A stretch of 64,000 bases of DNA. It comes from Bacillota bacterium (GTDB lineage Bacteria > Bacillota > Clostridia > Acetivibrionales > DTU013). Made by a program: the position numbers and the translations under genes. Below the pieces are notes generated by a model, which saw only the letters and a program-made list of their open reading frames with translations, ran no database searches and was not told the origin of the DNA. Every line of letters begins with the position of its first letter. Position 1 is the first letter of the stretch. The stretch lies in the NCBI GenBank assembly GCA_023411575.1, contig JAEYOP010000043.1, forward strand, positions 1 to 64,000. Reading direction: 5' to 3'. Positions 7,964 through 15,604 of this stretch are shown one piece after another.

Positions 7964-10705
7964 TTAGTTTTTTCCTCCGATTTTCTGTATCAAAGAAGCT
8001 GACCTTTTACTGGAATCAAATGTTTTGATGGAGTTGTCGGTATAATTACTCACGTCAATACCATTAATGAAAACCTTTTGCGGATTACCCGTAACGGTAC
8101 CGTGTCCGCCGTTTATATCGGAATTACTGCATTCCATAGTGCTGTCCCCTAAATTCCAGTGGGACAATAAAGGTTTGTAATTGTTGGTTTCAATAACAAG
8201 CATACCGCCCTCACCATTTTCTCCATCCTTGCCGTTAGGATAGCCGCCCTTACCGCCTTTCTGGCCCGCCACGATAAAGCAAGGGAGCTCTCCTTTTTGA
8301 ACATTAATAGAATTGGCCGCAATTACGAGGACGCCGCCGCCGTATCCGCCTCCGCCACCTCCGCCACCTCCAGCACCTTTTGGAGGATTAATATTGAATA
8401 TAGCTAGGCCATTTTTCTTTTTATAGTCCTTTTCTCCGCTTCCACCACCGTCGCCGCCATTTCCTCCGCCTCCGCTTCCGCCCTGAATCAGGGATTTCCC
8501 GTCGGAACCTCTTTCCCCGATTCCGTTCCCTTCGCCACCGTTTCCTCCCAAAAGGGCGATTTCGGACTTTTGGCTAAACAGCATAATATCGTTGACATTG
8601 CCGCCGCTTTCACCGTTATTGCCGCCGGCTAATCCTTTTCCGGCTTCTTCGTTAATCGTTGCCGTAGGTATATTATAATTTAGAATTGGATGGCCAAGTT
8701 TCTTCTCCTCTCTTTCTTTAAGGGTCTCAATATCTTCTAACTCAAGAAAGAAATTTCGGCCGCCGATGCTGCCACCGCCGCCCAATCCACCGCCATAACC
8801 GCCAGCTCCTCCACCACCTCCGGAAGAAGTTTCCAGGGATGAATTGCCGCCTTGATACAGAAAAGTCACTTTGATATCCGGGGTATGGGAGCCATTTCCT
8901 CCGTTTCCTCCATTACCGCCTTTCCCGTAAAGGATAGGAAGACTTACTATAGTGTCTTTCATTTGGGTAGTGATTTTATGTAAAGAGTCTGAGGTGATTG
9001 AAGATATTTTCATATCAGGTGCATTGGAATGATATCCGTTTCTAACTCGAATGGTTGCGTCTTTTCCTATACTTAAAGTCCCTTTTACGATTAATTCAAC
9101 CTCGGAAATACCTTCGCTGGTTATCGTTATCCCATCTTTTAAAGTAAGATTTTGAAAGGTATAAATCCCTTGATGGGAATATCCGTTGTTGCCCAAGATA
9201 ATATCACAGCCTAATGTCAAATCGGCAAAAGGTTTAGAAGATACCGTAACCTTGCACGTATCCAAAACAACTTCCTCTGAACATACTTTTACTATGGCGG
9301 TACCCTCAGAAATAGGCGTAATGATCCCATCCTGCACAGTTGCTACTTTAGCATTGTCCGAACTCCATTTCACATTTCTGAGTTTTGCATTCCGGGGGTG
9401 GTTTACTGGCTTTAGAATCCCCTTCATTCCATTTGAAAGCAATGTAACTTCATGGGCGTTTAATGAAAACGAATCGGATTTGATTTCTACGATTGCGTTC
9501 AGATCACCTCTAGATGTTAGCTGGTATATCGTTCCGTTGCTGACGACTGCCAGTGAAGAGGCAATTATATTATCGGCAAAAGTTTCTTCCCATTTTTGAG
9601 TTCCATTTAGATCTATGCAGTATATGACCCCTTTTTCAGTTGAAAAATATACCAACCCGTTTGGACCAAGCGCAGGGGTACTGTTTATATTGCTGTTTGC
9701 AGTGAACTTCCACTTTTCTGTAAAGTCCGGATTAAGACAATAAACAGTAGAACCGGAAGTTATGATCAGGCAATCGTCTGAAGCTTTCACCAAACCGTTC
9801 CCATATGAAAATGTGTTATTGAATTGATAATAGTTTTTGCGATACCCGGATGAATCGAAAGAATACAGTTTTGTGTCAACCCCTGCAAATATGCCGTTGT
9901 TTCCGTTTAAGACCAATGGAATATATTTTGAATCTAAACTACCGGAAGTAGCCTGTTCCCATAATAATTTTCCATCTGAATCATAGGAGTCGATAATAGT
10001 ATCATATGCATAGCCGGAAAAGAATCTGAAAGAACTGCGATATAGATACTGAACAAAAACAATTCCTGAGTCATTTACTGCAGGTTCACTTGCAAATAAA
10101 CTGCTTTTATTGGTATTGACAGACCATTTTAATGTACCGCTTTTATTCACGGCAAACAGCATGCTTCCATAGTCTTTCATCGAGCTCCTATCGACAGGCT
10201 TCTCATATACGATCATGAAATAAATGCTGTCGTCTTTGCCAACTGTGCAGCTTGTGCAGGAGTAAACCGGATTTTGGGCACTGCCTACAGATGCCTGATA
10301 ATGCCAGAGCTCCTTTCCGTTTGCATTGATAGCATAAAGCATTCCTTTGTCCGAGGTTACATAAAGTATGCTATCACGGTCTTGCTTTGGATTGTTCAAG
10401 ATATCGTTGCAGTGCCAGGACCATATTTTACTTCCTAGTTTGTCAACCGCAATTAGATCATGTTCCGTAGTAAAATATACTACATCATTTTTACCAATAA
10501 CAGGAACGGAAGAAACGGATGAATTTGTAGAATATACCCAATGAACATATGGTTCTTTAAAGGACGGACCAATCGACTTTCCACCTGATTCTTTTGTGTT
10601 TTGGGTATTGGTAATTGCCTCGGACAGTCCGGGTTCAACTGTCCCCAAAAAAGGAATTGAAGGAATTAATATAACGATAATAGCTATCAAGAGCTTTTTA
10701 CACAT
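7964..10705 (-). CDS. Secreted PQQ-like beta-propeller / Big_2 / glycine-rich protein
   Basis: About 913 aa. ATG 10705 (MCKKLLIAII) is chosen because GGAG lies 8 nt upstream and a signal peptide begins at once. Residues about 35-410 hold repeated blades of a PQQ-like propeller (YFSTEKGVIYCIDLNGTQKW, ALGPNGLVYFSTE). Residues about 415-500 are a bacterial Ig-like Big_2 domain (SSDNAKVATVQDGIITPISE, GTAIVKVCSEE). The rest, about 380 residues, is rich in glycine runs (GGGGGAGGYGGGLGGGG) separated by short beta-prone segments, as in low-complexity extracellular fibres. No sortase, exosortase or SLH signal is seen, so it is probably released or bound through the repeats. Function unknown. Confidence 0.82.
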   Translation of the reverse strand: MCKKLLIAIIVILIPSIPFLGTVEPGLSEAITNTQNTKESGGKSIGPSFKEPYVHWVYSTNSSVSSVPVIGKNDVVYFTTEHDLIAVDKLGSKIWSWHCNDILNNPKQDRDSILYVTSDKGMLYAINANGKELWHYQASVGSAQNPVYSCTSCTVGKDDSIYFMIVYEKPVDRSSMKDYGSMLFAVNKSGTLKWSVNTNKSSLFASEPAVNDSGIVFVQYLYRSSFRFFSGYAYDTIIDSYDSDGKLLWEQATSGSLDSKYIPLVLNGNNGIFAGVDTKLYSFDSSGYRKNYYQFNNTFSYGNGLVKASDDCLIITSGSTVYCLNPDFTEKWKFTANSNINSTPALGPNGLVYFSTEKGVIYCIDLNGTQKWEETFADNIIASSLAVVSNGTIYQLTSRGDLNAIVEIKSDSFSLNAHEVTLLSNGMKGILKPVNHPRNAKLRNVKWSSDNAKVATVQDGIITPISEGTAIVKVCSEEVVLDTCKVTVSSKPFADLTLGCDIILGNNGYSHQGIYTFQNLTLKDGITITSEGISEVELIVKGTLSIGKDATIRVRNGYHSNAPDMKISSITSDSLHKITTQMKDTIVSLPILYGKGGNGGNGGNGSHTPDIKVTFLYQGGNSSLETSSGGGGGAGGYGGGLGGGGSIGGRNFFLELEDIETLKEREEKKLGHPILNYNIPTATINEEAGKGLAGGNNGESGGNVNDIMLFSQKSEIALLGGNGGEGNGIGERGSDGKSLIQGGSGGGGNGGDGGGSGEKDYKKKNGLAIFNINPPKGAGGGGGGGGGYGGGVLVIAANSINVQKGELPCFIVAGQKGGKGGYPNGKDGENGEGGMLVIETNNYKPLLSHWNLGDSTMECSNSDINGGHGTVTGNPQKVFINGIDVSNYTDNSIKTFDSSKRSASLIQKIGGKN

Positions 10706-10893
10706 ATTAGTACTCCAATATAAATTTTCTATGATATGCATATTATATATAAAGCATTTTTATTTAGCAAATTTAGCTTTGTTTGGGTAATATATCGTGC
10801 CTCCCATTCGTTGACAGTGAATCACAGCAGTGATATTATCAATCTATCAGCGGCGAGCGTGCCGGACAGTGATTGGTCAATGGGAGCAGGCAT

Positions 10894-11334
10894 ATGAGTA
10901 TCATGTACAAGCAAAACATACGGCAGTCGTTATGTTTTATGGCGTTGGTCATGACAATTCTTATGCTGTGCTCTCCTTTTATTTGCCCCGGATACGGCTC
11001 AAACGATAGCCCCGGTGCTGATGACAGGCCGACAAGTTTTCTTGCGGATAGGCAGGGATCGCTGCAAACGTCGGACAGGCAGTTCTTTTTTACCGTTCTG
11101 TCCGTACAACTGGCTCTTCGGGAAATAGTGCCGGCTCAAAAGGTACTAAGGCCCGCGCGGAACCGGCAGAATTCTTTGCAGCTTGTGCACGGGATACTGA
11201 TCTTGTGCGTGAGCCTGTCCTTGTTCCTGTACGGCCTGGCAAATCCAATCGGAAACAAGAATAGACGCATATCGGTTGTCGCTTTTTCAATAGGCGGTCA
11301 TGCGCCTCCATTTCTCCAGACTCAATCTGTTTAG
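10894..11334 (+). CDS. Small secreted or membrane protein upstream of secD
   Basis: 146 aa from ATG 10894 (GGGAG 7 nt upstream). An N-terminal hydrophobic segment (SLCFMALVMTILMLCSPFIC) looks like a signal sequence or signal anchor; a second hydrophobic helix lies at about residues 98-117 (HGILILCVSLSLFLYGLA). The middle is polar. No known family recognised. It precedes secD by 175 nt on the same strand, so a link with secretion is possible but unproven. Confidence 0.6.
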   Translation: MSIMYKQNIRQSLCFMALVMTILMLCSPFICPGYGSNDSPGADDRPTSFLADRQGSLQTSDRQFFFTVLSVQLALREIVPAQKVLRPARNRQNSLQLVHGILILCVSLSLFLYGLANPIGNKNRRISVVAFSIGGHAPPFLQTQSV

Positions 11335-11509
11335 GGAAGTAATCTGGCTGCCCCTTAATTTGTAAAGGGATTTCTCATTTGCCGCGGCCGTCTGCCGGAA
11401 TTTTAAATTTCTACGGCAGACAAAAAGCGAAGAGCTGGCTCTGTTTCTGTATGGCTCAAAAGCGGAGGAGAGGCCGGAAGGAACATTGGAAATGGAGATG
11501 GAGGGAATC

Positions 11510-12796
11510 ATGAAAAATAGAAAGCCTGTCTTTTTTATTATTGCAATTGTTGCCTGTATAATGGTTTTTATAGCGTTCCGCGGACTGGCGATCCCGGCGG
11601 GCGGGCAGGAGATCCGCCTGTACAGCGCGTCGGAGATGCGGTACGGCATAGATATCCGCGGCGGCGTGGACGCGGTGTTTGAAGCGGCGGATCTGGACCG
11701 GAAGCCGACGGCCGAGGAGTTGGACGCCGCCCGTGCAATCATCGAAACCCGCCTCGATCAGCAAAGCATCCTGGACCGGGATGTGACGATCGACAAGCAA
11801 AACGGATATCTGTTGGTTCGTTTTCCATGGAAATCCGGCGAAACGGATTTTGACCCGGAAAAGGCCATGGCGGAGCTGGGCGAGACGGCGAAGCTGACCT
11901 TTCGGGACGAACAGGGGAATGTTTTGGTGGACGGGTCCCATGTGAAAAAAAGTACGGTGGTTACCGATCCGCAGCTCGGCAATTATGTAGTAAGCCTTAC
12001 GTTCGACAAGGAAGGGGCGGAGCTGTTCAGCGAGGCGACCGGAAGGCTTGTGGGTCAGCCGATCATCATTTATATGGATGAAGCGCTGGTGCAGGCGGCA
12101 ACGGTCAAGGAGCGCATAACGGGCGGCAGCGCCTATATCGACGGCATGAGCGGCTTTGAGGAAGCAAAGGCGATTTCCGATAAAATCAGCGCCGGCGCGT
12201 TGCCCTTTTCCATGATTACGAAGAACCATTCCACCATCAGTCCGACGCTGGGCAAGGGTGCATTGAGCGTAATGGTCCTGGCCGGCGAAATCGCCTTTGC
12301 GCTGATTTGCGTGCTGCTCATCCTGTATTACCGCCTGCCTGGCTTTGTCGCCTGCATTGCGCTGTTGATCCAGATATCAGGTCAGTTGCTTGCCCTTTCT
12401 ATTCCCCAGATTACTCTCACGCTTACGGGTATTGCGGGGATCATCCTTTCGATCGGAATGGGGGTTGACGCAAACGTCATTGTCTCCGAGCGGATCAGCG
12501 AGGAAATAAAGGCGGGCAAAACCGTGGGCGCCGCCATATCCTGCGGTTTTCACAACGCATTTACCTCGGTCTTCGACGGCAATATAACGGTCCTGATCGT
12601 GGCGGTCATCCTTATGGCCCTGGGCTCGGGCTCGCTCTTATCCTTTGCCTATACGCTGCTCACGGGCATATTCTTCAACTTTGTCGCCGGCGTTGCCGCG
12701 TCCCGGCTTATGATCAGTTCCCTGAGCGAATATGAACGGTTGCGCAGGCCGCAGTTTTATACCTGCCCGTCAAGGAGGGTTGCATTATGCGAATAA
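11510..12796 (+). CDS. secD: Protein translocase subunit SecD
   Basis: 428 aa. Signature segments: YGIDIRGGVDAVF (SecD D1 motif) after the first membrane helix, the extracellular P1 region with TRLDQQSILDRDVTIDKQNG, then TM segments with GIAGIILSIGMGVDANVIVS and ERISEEIKAGKTV (RND-type D4/D5 motifs). ATG 11510 is preferred: GGAGGG lies directly upstream, whereas the open frame reaching back to 11486 gives no ribosome binding site. SecD with SecF uses the proton motive force to pull exported chains out of SecYEG. It is shorter than E. coli SecD and lacks the large P1 insert, as usual in Clostridia. Overlaps secF by 10 nt. Confidence 0.95.
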   Translation: MKNRKPVFFIIAIVACIMVFIAFRGLAIPAGGQEIRLYSASEMRYGIDIRGGVDAVFEAADLDRKPTAEELDAARAIIETRLDQQSILDRDVTIDKQNGYLLVRFPWKSGETDFDPEKAMAELGETAKLTFRDEQGNVLVDGSHVKKSTVVTDPQLGNYVVSLTFDKEGAELFSEATGRLVGQPIIIYMDEALVQAATVKERITGGSAYIDGMSGFEEAKAISDKISAGALPFSMITKNHSTISPTLGKGALSVMVLAGEIAFALICVLLILYYRLPGFVACIALLIQISGQLLALSIPQITLTLTGIAGIILSIGMGVDANVIVSERISEEIKAGKTVGAAISCGFHNAFTSVFDGNITVLIVAVILMALGSGSLLSFAYTLLTGIFFNFVAGVAASRLMISSLSEYERLRRPQFYTCPSRRVALCE

Positions 12797-13728
12797 TCGG
12801 ATTTTATAAAAAGCGCAGGATCTTCTTTTCTATTTCGCTGATCATAATGCTGATAGGCATCATAGGGATTTTTGTAAATGGGGTTCGGCTCGATATCCAG
12901 TTCAAAGGGGGAGCCCTGTTGAAATATACCTACTCGGGCAGCGTGGACGAGAACGCCGCGGCCGATACCATATCCGGCATGCTGAGCAGGCCGGTATCCA
13001 CGCAGATCATCAAGGATCTCAAGACCGGGGAAGAACGGCTTGTCATCAACATTGCAGGCAATTACGGACTTGATGCGCGGGAACAGCAAAAACTCGACAA
13101 CGCACTCAAGGAGCAGTTCCCCGGCGCCGGGCTTAGTTTGTCCGAATCCTCCATGGTGGAGCCGTTCTTCGGAAAGAAGTTCCTGCATAACGGGATCAAG
13201 GCAATGGTGCTCGCTGCCTTCCTTGTCATAATCTATGTCTGGATACGCTTTCGCAGGATAGGGGGGCTTTCGGCAGGGATCATGGCTCTGGTAGCGCTTT
13301 TGCACGATATCATCGTCGTGTTTGCTACCTGCGTGATTTTCAGTATTCCAATCGGAGATTCGTTTGTCGCCGTGGTGCTGACGATCATCGGATATTCCAT
13401 TAACGACACGATTGTAATATACGACCGCATACGGGAAAACCGGAAGGCCCATCCCAAGCTTCCCATCGAAACGGTGACCGACCTTTCGGTCAACCAGTCC
13501 ATGATGCGGTCCATCAATACCAATATCGCCGTTTTCATAAGCGTCAGCTTGATTTACGTGGTGGCCTTTGCAAACAGCATCGAGTCCATCCGGAGCTTTG
13601 CGCTGCCCATGGCAGTCGGCACAATAAGCGGGTGCTATTCAACGGTCTGTATTGCGGGACCCCTCTGGGTCATGTGGAAAAAGCGGGCGGGAAGGAAGAA
13701 GATCGTAAAGGCCGATGCAAAAGCATAA
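12787..13728 (+). CDS. secF: Protein translocase subunit SecF
   Basis: 313 aa with six predicted helices. RLDIQFKGGALLKY is the SecF D1 motif (normally GIDFTGGT); YSINDTIVIYDRIRENRK is the conserved TM4 motif. Start ATG overlaps the secD end by 10 nt, so the two are translationally coupled. A terminator follows 19 nt after the stop. Full length for the family and no anomalies. Confidence 0.95.
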   Translation: MRIIGFYKKRRIFFSISLIIMLIGIIGIFVNGVRLDIQFKGGALLKYTYSGSVDENAAADTISGMLSRPVSTQIIKDLKTGEERLVINIAGNYGLDAREQQKLDNALKEQFPGAGLSLSESSMVEPFFGKKFLHNGIKAMVLAAFLVIIYVWIRFRRIGGLSAGIMALVALLHDIIVVFATCVIFSIPIGDSFVAVVLTIIGYSINDTIVIYDRIRENRKAHPKLPIETVTDLSVNQSMMRSINTNIAVFISVSLIYVVAFANSIESIRSFALPMAVGTISGCYSTVCIAGPLWVMWKKRAGRKKIVKADAKA

Positions 13729-13746
13729 GAGAGGGCTTGAATTGTT

Positions 13747-13782
13747 GGGGGATGTTGCAGAAACGTCCCCTTTTTCTTTTTT
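13747..13782 (+). terminator. Rho-independent terminator after secDF
   Basis: GGGGATGT (from 13748) pairs with ACGTCCCC (13763-13770), one G-U pair, followed by TTTTTCTTTTTT. Confidence 0.8.
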
Positions 13783-13791
13783 AATAAACTT

Positions 13792-14400
13792 TCAAGCTTT
13801 TATGTTCAACCTCGTAAAACGGTATCCGTTTGGCAGAAAGAAACCTGAACAGTTGATATATTCGGAATAAGCTTCACCGAAACGGATAAGCAAATCCCGC
13901 TCTTCTGCTAGACACATCAAATAATATACGGGTATCCAGACGACGGAAATTAAAATGAGCAAAGGGGAATTCAGAAGGAACGACCAGGCAAACCACAAGC
14001 TTATTTCACCGGCAGCTTGCGGATGCCGGATATTTTTATAGATTCCTTCAAAAACCAAAGGATTGCTTAAAGCAGGTGCAATGCTTTCATATCCCAGGTC
14101 TTTCCTTCCTTTTACAAAAAGATATAATCCCGGAACAGCGACGGCTAACGCAAAAATCACCGTAATGCCGTAATTCCATTGAAATCGGTCTAAATGCGGG
14201 GTGAATTCAAGTTTACTTATTAGGATGTACCCTAAAAAATTTATGTTCAAAAAGAAGGATGCCAATTGCCTGTATATCCGGCAACGAGTGTAGATTTTGC
14301 TATCGGATTTATTTTTGGCAATCGAAGGGCTGACACTTTTAATATAAAAGCAGACTCCTGTAAACAGGCATATCAAAAACAAAACAATAGAAAAAAGCAT
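13792..14400 (-). CDS. Isoprenylcysteine/phospholipid methyltransferase-like membrane protein
   Basis: 202 aa, four to five membrane helices. The C-terminal half has the ICMT/PEMT signature: GIYKNIRHPQAAGEI, then AEERDLLIRFGEAYSEYI, which in this superfamily form the SAM pocket over the membrane. In bacteria these enzymes methylate small hydrophobic or lipid substrates; which one cannot be told. Start ATG 14400, with AGGAGGG about 11 nt upstream. Lies on the same strand downstream of a flavin reductase (35 nt), a possible two-gene unit. Confidence 0.8.
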   Translation of the reverse strand: MLFSIVLFLICLFTGVCFYIKSVSPSIAKNKSDSKIYTRCRIYRQLASFFLNINFLGYILISKLEFTPHLDRFQWNYGITVIFALAVAVPGLYLFVKGRKDLGYESIAPALSNPLVFEGIYKNIRHPQAAGEISLWFAWSFLLNSPLLILISVVWIPVYYLMCLAEERDLLIRFGEAYSEYINCSGFFLPNGYRFTRLNIKA

Positions 14401-14435
14401 ATAGAAATCATCCCTCCTTTAACGAACCACCACGT

Positions 14436-14990
14436 TCATTCAAAAATCCGTTCAGGCGCTCCGATCGCCTTATCTACCGCCCAGTATTTCATGGTATCCA
14501 ATGTAAGAAGCACCGGCTTGATTTTCTCCAGATCCGGTTTCCCGTCAACCAGGACCGTATCATCATAGTAAATCTTGATAATTTCTCCGATAAAGATTTC
14601 ATTAGACCCGTTAAGGTTGAATGCTTTAACCAGTTCGCACTCAAAGTTGACCGGGCATTCTTCAATCATGGGAGCCCTTTTCAATTGAGAATAAAAGGTT
14701 CTTACTTTTTTGGATTTATCAATATCCCTTCCGGATACTGTGCCGAAGTAATTTACCATGTTCAGCATGGATATGGACGGGAAATTGATACTGAAAGCCA
14801 GGTGTCTATTTATGCCGGCATTAATAAAATTATTTTTGTTCATGGACAGCATAATCATAGGAGGCTGGTAATTTATTATTCCGTTGAAAGCAACAGTAGT
14901 GTAGTCCGGAGCGGTTTCCGTATTTGCACCGGCTATTACAACGGACATTGGATACATATAAGGTCCGGCGTTCAATTCAATTTTGCTCAT
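14436..14990 (-). CDS. Flavin reductase-like (FMN-binding split-barrel) protein
   Basis: 184 aa: MYPMSVVIAGANTETAPDYT, then NYQPPMIMLSMNKNNF and FSINFPSISMLNMVNYFG, the characteristic flavin-reductase-like domain (split barrel binding FMN). GAGGTGG lies 5 nt before ATG 14990. Its divergent neighbour is an HxlR regulator; this gene arrangement is common, with HxlR sensing electrophiles or redox state and controlling the flavoprotein. Confidence 0.88.
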   Translation of the reverse strand: MSKIELNAGPYMYPMSVVIAGANTETAPDYTTVAFNGIINYQPPMIMLSMNKNNFINAGINRHLAFSINFPSISMLNMVNYFGTVSGRDIDKSKKVRTFYSQLKRAPMIEECPVNFECELVKAFNLNGSNEIFIGEIIKIYYDDTVLVDGKPDLEKIKPVLLTLDTMKYWAVDKAIGAPERIFE

Positions 14991-15078
14991 ATGCCACCTC
15001 TTTTGTACATTCGTTCGATGTATTATAATTGTAGGGGAAGAGGTGCATTACAGCAAGAAGGCACTATTTTGTAATAAA

Positions 15079-15094
15079 GTTACCTGCAGGTAAC
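15079..15094 (+). promoter_or_regulatory. Perfect palindrome, likely HxlR operator
   Basis: GTTACCTGCAGGTAAC is an exact 16-bp palindrome in the 143-bp divergent gap between the flavin reductase gene and the HxlR gene. HxlR/HypR proteins bind such dyads next to their targets; assignment is by position and symmetry only. Confidence 0.7.
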
Positions 15095-15133
15095 AGTGGC
15101 GTTGCAGAATACGACTGGGTAAAGGATGATTTT

Positions 15134-15526
15134 ATGGATGATTCGAAACAATGCTATTCAAAGTGTCCTGTAGAACAAACCCTGGACCTAATAAGCAAGA
15201 AATGGGTGTCCAAAATTATCTGGTACCTGGATAAAGGGACAAAAAGGTTTAACGAACTGGAACGGCTGATCCCCGGCATACCTCGGAAAGTATTGGTTCA
15301 GCAGTTGAAGGAATTGGAGCTTTACGGGGTAGTAAAAAGAATAGTTTATGCCCAGGTCCCGCCTAAAGTGGAATATTCCCTGACCCAAATGGGGGGAGAG
15401 CTGGCGCCGATTTTTGAATCGATTGCCGGTTGGGGGTACAAATACGGTAAAGATCTCGGCTGCCTTGAAGCTGCACAAGCTTCTGAAGGGAAGGATACCC
15501 CTGTTTTAAACGGCATAAAGGGTTAA
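15134..15526 (+). CDS. HxlR-family transcriptional regulator
   Basis: 130 aa. A conserved Cys precedes the winged helix (KCPVEQTLDLISKKWVSKII), followed by FNELERLIPGIPRKVLVQQL and KELELYGVVKR, the canonical HxlR fold. Cys16 is at the position used for thiol redox sensing in some members (HypR/YodB); Cys10 is nearby. The tail after residue 110 is extended and low in conservation. ATG 15134 has AAAGGATG upstream. Divergent from the flavin reductase, with a perfect palindrome between. Confidence 0.92.
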   Translation: MDDSKQCYSKCPVEQTLDLISKKWVSKIIWYLDKGTKRFNELERLIPGIPRKVLVQQLKELELYGVVKRIVYAQVPPKVEYSLTQMGGELAPIFESIAGWGYKYGKDLGCLEAAQASEGKDTPVLNGIKG

Positions 15527-15604
15527 AATGAAATGCTATTTTTGTCAGGATTGCCTCAGTTTCCTATGGAGTTATAAGGAGTACTTTGATATAATGCTAC
15601 ATAA

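Noticed and set aside
11390..11421. Hairpin GTCTGCCG/CGGCAGAC before secD as a terminator
   Set aside because: It is followed by AAAAAG rather than a T-run on the plus strand, and no minus-strand gene ends here.
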